A stretch of 37,553 nucleotides of DNA from NCBI GenBank assembly GCA_017642625.1, contig JAGCOQ010000072.1, positions 1 through 37,553 of the forward strand, written 5' to 3'. Position numbers and translations under genes: made by a program. This document shows positions 30,439-36,385 of the stretch, in pieces. Position 1 is the stretch's first letter, and the number at the start of each line of letters is the position of its first letter. A model generated the notes under the pieces. The model was not told the DNA's origin. It saw nothing but the letters and a program-made list of their open reading frames with translations, and did not search any database. This DNA comes from Alphaproteobacteria bacterium (lineage in GTDB: Bacteria; Pseudomonadota; Alphaproteobacteria; Rs-D84).

Positions 30439-31089
30439 TTAAATGATAAAGTTGTTGGGGTCGTTAATGTCGCGTTTGTGCGACGTTGGCCCTGTTGGTT
30501 TTTGGAATCGGTGCGGATCACGTGCCCATTTGCTTAAAAATGGTCGCCAATCAACAATGGGTGTTCTTGAATCATTGGGTAATACCCAGCCAATACCCGC
30601 GTAATAGTCGTAAAAATCACGTGCAACCTGTTGCGAACATGCAAACCCACCCATACCAGCAATATCGTTTTGCTGTTTGGCGTAATCTAAAACCTGTTGT
30701 AATGTGGGCGCACAATCTTTCTCTTTCTTTTCTCTTTCTTTTCTGTTCTTATCTATTCTTATCTTATCTATTCTATGTTGATTGTTTTGATTGATTTGAT
30801 TGTTTTGATTGATTTGATTGTTTTGATTGATTTGATTGTTTTTTGCTGCGTTTTGGTTTCCTTTTGGCGCACCCGATCCCGTCCTCGCACCACCACGACC
30901 TTGATATTTACGCACGCTGTATGATACGCCCATGCAAAACATAGCCACCGCTTTGTCGTCGGGCAACTCGCCGGTCAGCGCGTATTTACAAAACGCATAA
31001 CATGCACTTGCTCGGTCTTGTTCGGGTAATTGGTTGATGGCCTCAAAATAAGTGCCGAAAAACATAAAATTATTTGGTTGCTGTTCCAT
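30439..31089 (-). CDS. DUF6291-like replication-region protein with QINQNN repeats
   Basis: Protein of 216 residues. The front (FFGTYFEAINQLPEQDRASACYAFCKYALTG) matches the DUF6291 pattern of phage proteins located where replication-initiation genes stand. A RGGARTGSGAPKGNQNAAK linker follows, as in replisome organisers, then a tandem QINQNN tract from the 18-bp DNA repeat, a Lys/Arg/Glu-rich run, and a C-terminal domain (ACSQQVARDFYDYYAGIGWV, IVDWRPFLSKWA). That last part is typical of DNA-replication proteins that end in a YxxY...W-x-x-x-L unit. It may bind the origin, possibly through its own repeat. Confidence 0.6.
   Translation of the reverse strand: MEQQPNNFMFFGTYFEAINQLPEQDRASACYAFCKYALTGELPDDKAVAMFCMGVSYSVRKYQGRGGARTGSGAPKGNQNAAKNNQINQNNQINQNNQINQNNQHRIDKIRIDKNRKEREKKEKDCAPTLQQVLDYAKQQNDIAGMGGFACSQQVARDFYDYYAGIGWVLPNDSRTPIVDWRPFLSKWARDPHRFQKPTGPTSHKRDINDPNNFII
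30780..30840. repeat. 18-bp tandem repeat in the replication gene
   Basis: Three exact copies of an 18-bp unit (GATTGTTTTGATTGATTT on the plus strand) plus a 7-bp partial copy. The unit encodes QINQNN in the overlapping gene. AT-rich direct repeats inside an initiator-type gene recall lambda and lactococcal phage origins, where iterons lie within the replication protein gene. Confidence 0.85.
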
Positions 31090-31237
31090 TCCCGATCTCC
31101 TTTTTCAAATCCTGCTCACAAAATGACCAATACTTGGATATAATAGTCATATACCCTTGTGGGATACTTACCCCCAATAACTCTGCTTCCATTCGTTTAT
31201 ATTGTCGGCTGAATATTTGCTTTATAATCTCGTCCAT
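31070..31237 (-). CDS. First early gene, small unknown protein
   Basis: Protein of 55 residues (MDEIIKQIFSRQYKRMEAELLGV start, FCEQDLKKEIGNGTATK end), helical and charged. The ATG at 31237 with AAGGAAAGGAG upstream is chosen over a TTG ten codons earlier. It is the first gene behind the minus early promoter, in the place of cro in lambdoid phages, but shows no clear helix-turn-helix. Confidence 0.6.
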   Translation of the reverse strand: MDEIIKQIFSRQYKRMEAELLGVSIPQGYMTIISKYWSFCEQDLKKEIGNGTATK

Positions 31238-31265
31238 ACACCAAACTCCTTTCCTTTTTCTTGAC

Positions 31266-31306
31266 AAATTGTTATTTGTATATACAATTTGTTATGTTAA
31301 TAACAA
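31266..31306. promoter_or_regulatory. Operator pair in the immunity region
   Basis: Two adjacent inverted repeats share half-sites. The first has arms AAATTGT/ACAATTT (31266-31290). The second is TTGTTATGTTAATAACAA (31289-31306) with 7-bp arms around GTTA. They overlap the minus early promoter, so bound repressor would block it. A further half-site TTGTTAT (31350-31356) lies near the repressor promoter. Confidence 0.7.
31278..31306 (-). promoter_or_regulatory. Minus-strand early promoter
   Basis: On the minus strand TTGTTA (31306-31301) and TATACA (31283-31278) are separated by 17 bp, a good sigma-70 match. It lies inside the operator pair and 41 bp before the first early gene, and should drive the whole leftward early operon. 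Confidence 0.7.
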
Positions 31307-31346
31307 TTTACTACAAGTTAATCAAATAATCAAGTGAAAACTTTAC

Positions 31347-31385
31347 AACTTGTTATTTTAATTTCGTTAACTTTTGGTTTATAAT
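31347..31385 (+). promoter_or_regulatory. Repressor promoter with leaderless start
   Basis: A perfect -10 box TATAAT (31380-31385) lies only 7 bp before the repressor ATG at 31393, so transcription should begin at or next to the start codon, giving a leaderless mRNA as for lambda cI from PRM. No Shine-Dalgarno sequence is present. The -35 region is poor and overlaps an AACTTGTTAT half-site, which suits activation or autoregulation by the repressor. Confidence 0.65.
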
Positions 31386-31392
31386 TATCTGT

Positions 31393-31803
31393 ATGACAAT
31401 AGGCGAAAAAATCCGCGCATTACGTAAAGCGCAAAACCTTAAACAAAAAGACCTAGCCGAAAAATTAAACATTACGGCCCCTGCTTTGGCATTCATTGAA
31501 AACAATACGCGCCAACCATCCCGCGAACTTGTAATCCGATTGTCCGAATACTTTAACCAGCCAACCGATTATTTCTTGTTTCCGGATACCCCCAACACCA
31601 AAGTATCTGCTGACACACTGTTTGATATACTGGACATCGTGAACGAATTTTTGACCGAAAACCATTTGTACATGGCACCGGAACAACGGCGGTTAATGGT
31701 AAAACATTTTTACGAACAAAACTTACGCGATCCAGTGCGTATAAGAGAGACCTTGTCCGCGCTGCGGGTCGTAAATGGCGACATGTTCACAAAGGGTAAA
31801 TAG
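31393..31803 (+). CDS. XRE-family phage repressor
   Basis: Protein of 136 residues with an HTH_3/XRE domain at about 4-60 (IGEKIRALRKAQNLKQKDLA, then ALAFIENNTRQPSRELVIRL), followed by a helical C-terminal region (LFDILDIVNEFLTENH, PVRIRETLSALRVV). There is no LexA-like peptidase domain, so induction by RecA-stimulated self-cleavage is not expected; another protein or an antirepressor should lift repression. It is divergent from the early operon and is the likely CI-type regulator of lysogeny. Confidence 0.85.
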   Translation: MTIGEKIRALRKAQNLKQKDLAEKLNITAPALAFIENNTRQPSRELVIRLSEYFNQPTDYFLFPDTPNTKVSADTLFDILDIVNEFLTENHLYMAPEQRRLMVKHFYEQNLRDPVRIRETLSALRVVNGDMFTKGK

Positions 31804-31804
31804 C

Positions 31805-31987
31805 ATGTATTTTTTGTTGGTGTTTTTAATTATTTTGGCTTATGCTCAATTGGAAAAGAAAATAATAGACCTACAAACACGCATAGATGCATTGGAATAC
31901 TACCACAGATACGATTATGAATCCAAAATAGACGATATACTTTCCGACACACAAAAAACTAAAAAGCACAAAAAAAGAAAAAAATAA
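31805..31987 (+). CDS. Membrane-anchored coiled-coil small protein
   Basis: Protein of 60 residues: N-terminal membrane segment (MYFLLVFLIILAYA), a short coiled coil (LEKKIIDLQTRIDALEYY) and a Lys-rich tail (KTKKHKKRKK). It starts directly after the repressor gene and is probably expressed from the prophage, a place for superinfection-exclusion or lysogenic-conversion genes. No family is recognised. Confidence 0.62.
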   Translation: MYFLLVFLIILAYAQLEKKIIDLQTRIDALEYYHRYDYESKIDDILSDTQKTKKHKKRKK

Positions 31988-31988
31988 C

Positions 31989-32255
31989 ATGATAATTCAG
32001 ATTGCTGCGGGTATATTATTGGCTGTATTTATACTTGGGTTGATCCAAGAACTGCCGGACGCCTTTTGGTATTGGTTTTGGGGCGCACTGGCTGTATTTG
32101 TTGTTTATTGGTTTTGGGCACCCCCAGTTTGGGCTGAAATATTAAACAATGTTTTGGCAGCCATTTTCTTTGGTGGCCTGTTTTTACTGGTGCTGGCACC
32201 ATTTATATACCTTGACTATCGGGATAAAAAACGGCGTAAAAATACCCAAAAATAA
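31989..32255 (+). CDS. Small membrane protein, possibly superinfection exclusion
   Basis: Protein of 88 residues with three predicted membrane segments (about 2-18, 26-44 and 56-73) and a basic end (DYRDKKRRKNTQK). It is co-transcribed with the repressor, starting one base after the previous stop, and is followed by a terminator. Expression in the lysogen and membrane location suggest a superinfection-exclusion role, by analogy only. Confidence 0.6.
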   Translation: MIIQIAAGILLAVFILGLIQELPDAFWYWFWGALAVFVVYWFWAPPVWAEILNNVLAAIFFGGLFLLVLAPFIYLDYRDKKRRKNTQK

Positions 32256-32259
32256 CCCT

Positions 32260-32351
32260 ATGGGGTTACCCCATATTTTAACGTAATTACAACGGGTTTA
32301 CCCTTGGGGTAACCCCTTTTTTATTTTCATGGGGTAAAGGGATTACCCCAT
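32260..32351. repeat. Cluster of three GGGGTAA/TTACCCC-type inverted repeats
   Basis: Three related inverted repeats lie within 92 bp: ATGGGG-TTA-CCCCAT (32260-32274), GGGG-TAA-CCCC (32306-32316) and ATGGGGTAA/TTACCCCAT around a 5-base loop (32329-32351). The middle one has a U-run and works as a terminator; the others do not. Repeated use of the same arms suggests a protein site or stacked terminators. Confidence 0.75.
32298..32328 (+). terminator. Terminator of the repressor operon
   Basis: TTACCC pairs with GGGTAA (or GGGG with CCCC in an alternative register) and is followed by TTTTTTATTTT. It lies about 45 bp past the last gene of the repressor operon. Confidence 0.75.
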
Positions 32352-32378
32352 CTGTGTTTTTACACCATTTTTCACATT

Positions 32379-32405
32379 TTGTTAAATATTTTAACTTTTT
32401 GTTAA
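32379..32405. promoter_or_regulatory. Second operator region
   Basis: TTGTTAA occurs at 32379-32385 and 32399-32405, two helical turns apart, with a 15-bp inverted repeat GTTAAATATTTTAAC (32381-32395) between. The motif resembles the TTGTTAT half-sites by the repressor gene and lies just upstream of a strong promoter, so this may be the second repressor operator. Confidence 0.5.
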
Positions 32406-32413
32406 TTTACACC

Positions 32414-32442
32414 TTGACATTTTAATTAACTAGCAGTATATT
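32414..32442 (+). promoter_or_regulatory. Strong sigma-70-type promoter of the plus arm
   Basis: Consensus TTGACA (32414-32419), a 17-bp spacer and TATATT (32437-32442). It lies 32 bp before the first gene of the recombination module and should drive the operon reaching the integrase. The spacer contains the palindrome TTAATTAA. Confidence 0.85.
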
Positions 32443-32473
32443 ATATATCGTAACCGAACCAAAAGGACTTACG

Positions 32474-32800
32474 ATGTTGTTACAAATGATTATTACCAAT
32501 GAATTAAACCGTCGGCTTGGCCACACAACCACGCCCGCAGAACAGCGCAACGCGTTCTTGTATGTTGCTGACAATCTTGACGACCAATCAACGTTAAAAG
32601 ACATTAACGACATATTGGCGGACTTTATTACCGACAACTATTGCCTGTGCGACGTCTGTGGCGAATATGTGCTGCGCGATCATACCAGTGAAATATGGGG
32701 GCCATACCACCATTTCCGCGTCTGTCAAAACCGCGATTGCGAACAAAGCGCATATTACGACGCCAACCACGACGAAAAACGCGAATGGGCAACATATTAA
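32474..32800 (+). CDS. Zinc-finger protein of the recombination arm
   Basis: Protein of 108 residues. The N-terminal half is helical and polar (TPAEQRNAFLYVADNLDDQ). The C-terminal half holds CLCDVCGEYV and, after HHFR, VCQNRDCEQS, giving two Cys pairs of a zinc ribbon. It is the first gene behind the strong promoter, with AAAAGGAC before the ATG. No family is recognised. Confidence 0.65.
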   Translation: MLLQMIITNELNRRLGHTTTPAEQRNAFLYVADNLDDQSTLKDINDILADFITDNYCLCDVCGEYVLRDHTSEIWGPYHHFRVCQNRDCEQSAYYDANHDEKREWATY

Positions 32801-32812
32801 AGGGAGCCAGGC

Positions 32813-32959
32813 ATGTTTCGTAAATTATTCAATAAATCAGTCATAACCGACGTTAAATTGCCTGCTGATACATTGGCGGCATTGTTGAACGAACCATTAC
32901 CGGATGGCGTGGACGTGCTTGCATGGTACGCCAAAAACATACCGGCAAACGATTATTAA
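32813..32959 (+). CDS. Small unknown protein
   Basis: Protein of 48 residues (MFRKLFNKSVITDVKLPADT, then LNEPLPDGVDVLAWYAKN). AGGGAG stands seven bases before the ATG, and it fits the gap between two genes exactly in operon direction. No family is recognised. Confidence 0.6.
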   Translation: MFRKLFNKSVITDVKLPADTLAALLNEPLPDGVDVLAWYAKNIPANDY

Positions 32960-32978
32960 TAACCAAAAGGACATAACG

Positions 32979-33602
32979 ATGGAAAAAACAAAAATACAAA
33001 CAATCGGCATTTCACGCGTGGATAAAAAAACCGGACGCACCATTACCAAACAATATGCCACGGTGGATTCACGTGTTGAATTTTTCCGCGAAAAATACCC
33101 CGAATGGTCAATTGAAACAGATTTTCCGGTCTTGGACTTGTCTAAAAACGTATGCATCTGTGTGGCGCGTATTCGCGACCAAAACGGCAAACTGGTATCC
33201 CAGGGTACCGCACACGAATGGCAATCCAAACCGAATTCATTGGTCAATAGCACGTCGTTCATTGAAAACGCAGAAACGTCTGCCGTGGGGCGTGCATTGG
33301 GGTTCCTTGGTATTGGTATCAATGGCCTTGGAATCGCCACCGCCGAGGAAATATCTGCCGCCACCGCGCATGCTGACGCCAATGACCCTGCACCGCTGAT
33401 TGACGACACTGTGCCGGAATTTAATGATCCGGACAACTGGATGCCCGAAAACGCGTTTGCTGGTGCATGCGAACGCGCAACCACCGCTGCGGAATTGCAA
33501 GAATTGGTTAATTCCCAACGCGGCAATCCAAATATCAAAACATTGCTGCCGTACGCATCGGCACGCAAAGCAGAAATCATTGCTGCACAACAAGGGGAAT
33601 AA
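32979..33602 (+). CDS. ERF/Rad52-like single-strand annealing protein
   Basis: Protein of 207 residues. A TGRTITKQYATVDSRVEFFR start is followed by CICVARIRDQNGKLVSQGTA and the hallmark FIENAETSAVGRALGFLGIG, then GIATAEEISAA. ENAETSAxGRALG followed by an Ala-Glu-Glu unit is typical of the ERF-like phage annealing proteins. They coat single-stranded DNA and pair complementary strands in phage recombination and concatemer formation. The Gp157-family gene two places on usually accompanies them. The ATG at 32979 has AAAAGGAC upstream; a longer frame starts inside the previous gene. Confidence 0.65.
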   Translation: MEKTKIQTIGISRVDKKTGRTITKQYATVDSRVEFFREKYPEWSIETDFPVLDLSKNVCICVARIRDQNGKLVSQGTAHEWQSKPNSLVNSTSFIENAETSAVGRALGFLGIGINGLGIATAEEISAATAHADANDPAPLIDDTVPEFNDPDNWMPENAFAGACERATTAAELQELVNSQRGNPNIKTLLPYASARKAEIIAAQQGE

Positions 33603-33603
33603 A

Positions 33604-33759
33604 ATGCAAAAAGTTGATACATGGCTTGGTACGCCTTACGACATTTATGTTGATAATAACGGCATGTATTACGTGTGTTGTAATGGCGCAATTGTGTCGC
33701 CAGCATATGCAACACTACACGCAGCACAACACGAAGGTAAAATTTACGTAAAGGGATAA
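33604..33759 (+). CDS. Small unknown protein
   Basis: Protein of 51 residues made of short strands (DTWLGTPYDIYVDNNGMYYV, CCNGAIVSPAYATLHAA, KIYVKG). It starts one base after the annealing protein gene (AAGGGGAAT upstream) and ends just before the Gp157 gene, so it is very likely translated. No family is recognised. Confidence 0.6.
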   Translation: MQKVDTWLGTPYDIYVDNNGMYYVCCNGAIVSPAYATLHAAQHEGKIYVKG

Positions 33760-33761
33760 TC

Positions 33762-34250
33762 ATGAAACTTTATGACGAAATTGAAATGATTGAAAACGCC
33801 ATCAACGACATTTTGTATGCTGATGGCGACGTGGACATGGATGCCTTGAATAACCTTATGGCTGCCAAAACCGAAACAATTGAACGCGGTTTGGAATCCT
33901 TGTGCAAGATTCGCGCACGCAAAAAGGCAGATATTGAAACACTAAAAGCCGAAGCCAAGCGCATGGACGAAAAAGCACAGCGCGAGGAAAAAGCATTAAC
34001 CCGCCTGGAACAATACATGATGGACATGTTGCTGCGCAGCGGGCAAACCAAACTTACCACCGGCACGTTTACTGTCGGCACCCGCACCAGCACATCCGTA
34101 TGGTGCGCACCGGACTTTAATAATCCCGAATACATGCGTGTAACAACCACGTCCGCACCGGATAAACTTAAAATCAAGGGCGCATTGGAATCGGGCATTG
34201 ACATCCCAGGTACCGGATTACAGGTAAAAACCAACCTGGCGGTAAAATAA
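33762..34250 (+). CDS. Siphovirus Gp157 family protein
   Basis: Protein of 162 residues with the Gp157 layout (PF05565): MKLYDEIEMIENAINDIL start, a long central helix with EAKRMDEKAQREEKALTRLE, then a conserved turn and strands with GTFTVGTRTSTSVWC and an end built on GIDIPGTGLQVK. The family is best known from streptococcal phages, where it was linked to phage resistance. In phage genomes it usually lies next to single-strand annealing proteins and probably assists DNA recombination. Confidence 0.8.
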   Translation: MKLYDEIEMIENAINDILYADGDVDMDALNNLMAAKTETIERGLESLCKIRARKKADIETLKAEAKRMDEKAQREEKALTRLEQYMMDMLLRSGQTKLTTGTFTVGTRTSTSVWCAPDFNNPEYMRVTTTSAPDKLKIKGALESGIDIPGTGLQVKTNLAVK

Positions 34251-34383
34251 CAGTTTGGGGCGTGTAAATATTCAGCGTATTCCTTATCTTTTTCAACGCC
34301 CCACCAAAAACCACGGGTCAGTATTCTTTTCTCCGTAACAACATCGTCTTATACTGACCCACCAAGATAAAAAAGGAACGAAA
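34251..34383 (+). ncRNA. Structured intergenic element, two long hairpins
   Basis: Two inverted repeats fill this 133-bp gap. TGGGGCGT/ACGCCCCA (34256-34263 with 34296-34303) encloses 32 bases, and GGGTCAGTAT/ATACTGACCC (34315-34324 with 34351-34360, a perfect 10-bp stem) encloses 26. No U-run follows either. The transcript could hold a regulatory RNA, an antitermination site or a protein binding site ahead of the next gene, whose ribosome site AAAAAAGGAAC follows 10 bases later. The function is unknown. Confidence 0.45.
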
Positions 34384-35175
34384 ATGGACAAAAAAAATTA
34401 CAACGTTTATGGCATTGTGTTTGGAACCGCATGCGAAATGCCGACGGAACAACGCAATAACCCATGGTTGCTATGCCACGCAATCGCCGACGCGGTTGTT
34501 GCGTATATTGAAAATATGCCATCTGTGCCACATGCGCCGGTACAACCACGCGACATATTTGATACCGAACACACTGACGACCTGCCGGCTGAAATTAAAC
34601 CCAAGAAACTGACACCAAAACCGGTGCCGGAACCCGACCCAGTGGAACCGGAACCCGAATTGCCACTTATTGACGCAATTTGGGTGGAACGGACAATTGA
34701 CCTGGTAAATAACTATATTGGGTCATATTCCAATCCGTGTTCCACGTCTGTCGGACAATGCCGCCGACCATGCGTTCAAACGGAACTGTGGTTATATGAT
34801 AAAAACACCGACACGTTGTCTGTGGTGGATGCCGAATTTGACACCCTGGAAAAATTGCATGCGTGCTTGGATCCACACGTTGAATACGCAAAAAAGCACC
34901 GCACACCGCCAACGTGGATTGACCCGGAAATTGAACGGCAATCTGAAAAATTGGTCGTGGAATGTCGGGCGCATCGCGCTGCACGCGCAAACACCGATGC
35001 CAACCTTGCCGACGGGAAACCGGTTGATACAATCGGCAAATCGCGCCTGGAACAATATGTGGAATTGTACAACATGGGATTCAAACCGTCACGCATTGCC
35101 ACCGAAATGGGAATATCGCAGCAAGGTGCCTATTCATACAAGAATTTGGCCCGCAAAAAAGGATTAATCAAATGA
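34384..35175 (+). CDS. Unknown protein with C-terminal HTH
   Basis: Protein of 263 residues. Residues 1-60 are a small mixed domain, then a Pro/Glu-rich linker (PKPVPEPDPVEPEPELP). A middle domain of about 130 residues has four cysteines (SNPCSTSVGQCRRPCVQTEL). The C-terminal LEQYVELYNMGFKPSRIATE with MGISQQGAYSYKNLARKKG is a clear helix-turn-helix of the resolvase or DDE type. It may be a plus-arm transcription factor or antirepressor. No whole-length family is recognised. Confidence 0.6.
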   Translation: MDKKNYNVYGIVFGTACEMPTEQRNNPWLLCHAIADAVVAYIENMPSVPHAPVQPRDIFDTEHTDDLPAEIKPKKLTPKPVPEPDPVEPEPELPLIDAIWVERTIDLVNNYIGSYSNPCSTSVGQCRRPCVQTELWLYDKNTDTLSVVDAEFDTLEKLHACLDPHVEYAKKHRTPPTWIDPEIERQSEKLVVECRAHRAARANTDANLADGKPVDTIGKSRLEQYVELYNMGFKPSRIATEMGISQQGAYSYKNLARKKGLIK

Positions 35176-35585
35176 TAATCTGCACTGTTGACGACACGGG
35201 TTTGGAATTTCGGTCTTTTGTACATGCGGGCAAGTACATTGGTTGTTCTGCCCAGTGGCTGAATTGGTGTATGCGTAATCGTGCCAGCAAAGGCAATCCG
35301 GACGTGTTTATGTGCTTGGGCCATGTAATTACCGTGTTGTCGCGCAAAACGCGTCTGAATAAAAGTGATTACACCCGCAAGGCATACCGGCGCAACCGCG
35401 AAAAGATATTGGCGTATCGTAAAAAGTGGTTGGCGGAACACCCGGATTATTATAAAGATTGGCGCGACAACAACCGCGACCGCATACGTGGATACACGAA
35501 AAAATGGCACCACGAACATCGTGAATGGTACAACGAATATTACCGCACCCATCCACGCAAAAAACAACAAAGGGAAACAAAATGA
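35172..35585 (+). CDS. Basic Tyr/Trp-rich repeat protein
   Basis: Protein of 137 residues coupled by ATGA overlap to the preceding gene. The front is a small strand-helix unit (GLEFRSFVHAGKYIGCSAQW) of a kind found in DNA-binding proteins. The second half repeats an about 19-residue motif of the form N-R-x-K-I-x-x-Y-x-K-K-W-x-x-x-H-P-x-Y-Y, strongly basic and aromatic. Such repeats occur beside HNH or NUMOD nuclease domains, but no nuclease motif is present. DNA binding is likely by charge. Confidence 0.55.
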   Translation: MIICTVDDTGLEFRSFVHAGKYIGCSAQWLNWCMRNRASKGNPDVFMCLGHVITVLSRKTRLNKSDYTRKAYRRNREKILAYRKKWLAEHPDYYKDWRDNNRDRIRGYTKKWHHEHREWYNEYYRTHPRKKQQRETK

Positions 35586-35767
35586 CCCAGGCACAGATAA
35601 ACCACAATATCCGGCATTTGGAACGCCGAATACCACGGTTGCGCAAACAGGCCACCAATGCCTACAAACGCAACCACAACATTATTGCGGTTGATTGTTT
35701 AAACCTTGCCTACTGGTGCGAAAGAAAAATTGAATATTGGAAGCAAACAAAAAAGGAACAACAATGA
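35582..35767 (+). CDS. Small basic unknown protein
   Basis: Protein of 61 residues starting with an ATGA overlap. It is helical and very basic (NIRHLERRIPRLRKQATNAY, CERKIEYWKQTKKEQQ), so it may contact nucleic acid. Overlaps on both sides show it is translated as part of the chain of plus-arm genes. Confidence 0.58.
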   Translation: MTQAQINHNIRHLERRIPRLRKQATNAYKRNHNIIAVDCLNLAYWCERKIEYWKQTKKEQQ

Positions 35768-36039
35768 CCAAATCGCCATTTAACGAAAAATCGCCGGATG
35801 CGCCAAAGCAAATAACCGAACGCCCCGAATCCGCAAAGGAACTTAAACTGGACGTTGATTGTGCACGACAACTGTTTGACGCAACACGTGCCAAGGTTGA
35901 CGGTGCATTACGCGTATTACATGCCCAAGGTGCCATATCGGGCGAAACATACAACGCATTATTTAACTGGGTTGCCGATATGGCCACGCGCAGCAAAGAA
36001 ATTGAAATCGCGTTTTATAAACTTGCAAACAAAGATTAA
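35764..36039 (+). CDS. Unknown helical protein
   Basis: Protein of 91 residues with a flexible N-terminus (KSPFNEKSPDAPKQITERPE) and helical rest (CARQLFDATRAKVDGALRVL, YNALFNWVADMATRSKEIEI). The ATG at 35764 has AAAAAGGAAC upstream and overlaps the previous stop. No family is recognised. Confidence 0.58.
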   Translation: MTKSPFNEKSPDAPKQITERPESAKELKLDVDCARQLFDATRAKVDGALRVLHAQGAISGETYNALFNWVADMATRSKEIEIAFYKLANKD

Positions 36040-36052
36040 ATGAGGTATAAAT

Positions 36053-36385
36053 ATGGACAGATTACTGACGATGGACGCTGCAATCAAATATCTACGGGAA
36101 AGGGCTGGCTCTATGTCATATAAAACGTTTATGGCGGAAATTAACGCCGGACGTTTGCCATATAAACCCTACGGAACTAAAATGCGTTTTCGCAAACAAG
36201 ATTTGGACACATGGCTACACACAACCGAAACACACCATTCCGACTTTACAAACGTGGCAACACGTGGCACGCATATATCTCGTGCGTCGTTGGTGGGCAC
36301 AGAATGGTCTTACGCGAAACTACTGGAACAACAACGCGGGATCAAGCGACGCAGTGGGCAATCAACCGCGTCAACCAAATCTTAA
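36053..36385 (+). CDS. Putative excisionase (AlpA/HTH_17-like)
   Basis: Protein of 110 residues. The first 60 are a winged helix of the excisionase/AlpA type: TMDAAIKYLRERAGSMSYKT, then NAGRLPYKPYGTKMRFRKQD and LDTWLHTT, with the usual R-F-R-K-x-D-L-D-x-W ending. GAGGT stands seven bases before the ATG. The remaining 50 residues lie over the start of the integrase gene in another frame and look unstructured (TRGTHISRASLVGTE, a basic KRRSGQSTASTKS end), so the functional part is probably the N-terminus. It should bend attP and direct the integrase to excise. Confidence 0.72.
   Translation: MDRLLTMDAAIKYLRERAGSMSYKTFMAEINAGRLPYKPYGTKMRFRKQDLDTWLHTTETHHSDFTNVATRGTHISRASLVGTEWSYAKLLEQQRGIKRRSGQSTASTKS

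Noticed and set aside
32897..33763. Minus-strand open frame of 288 codons opposite the annealing protein
   Set aside because: It is antisense to a gene with a good ribosome site and a recognised ENAETSAxGRALG motif; its product is compositionally odd and has no domain. It is a shadow.
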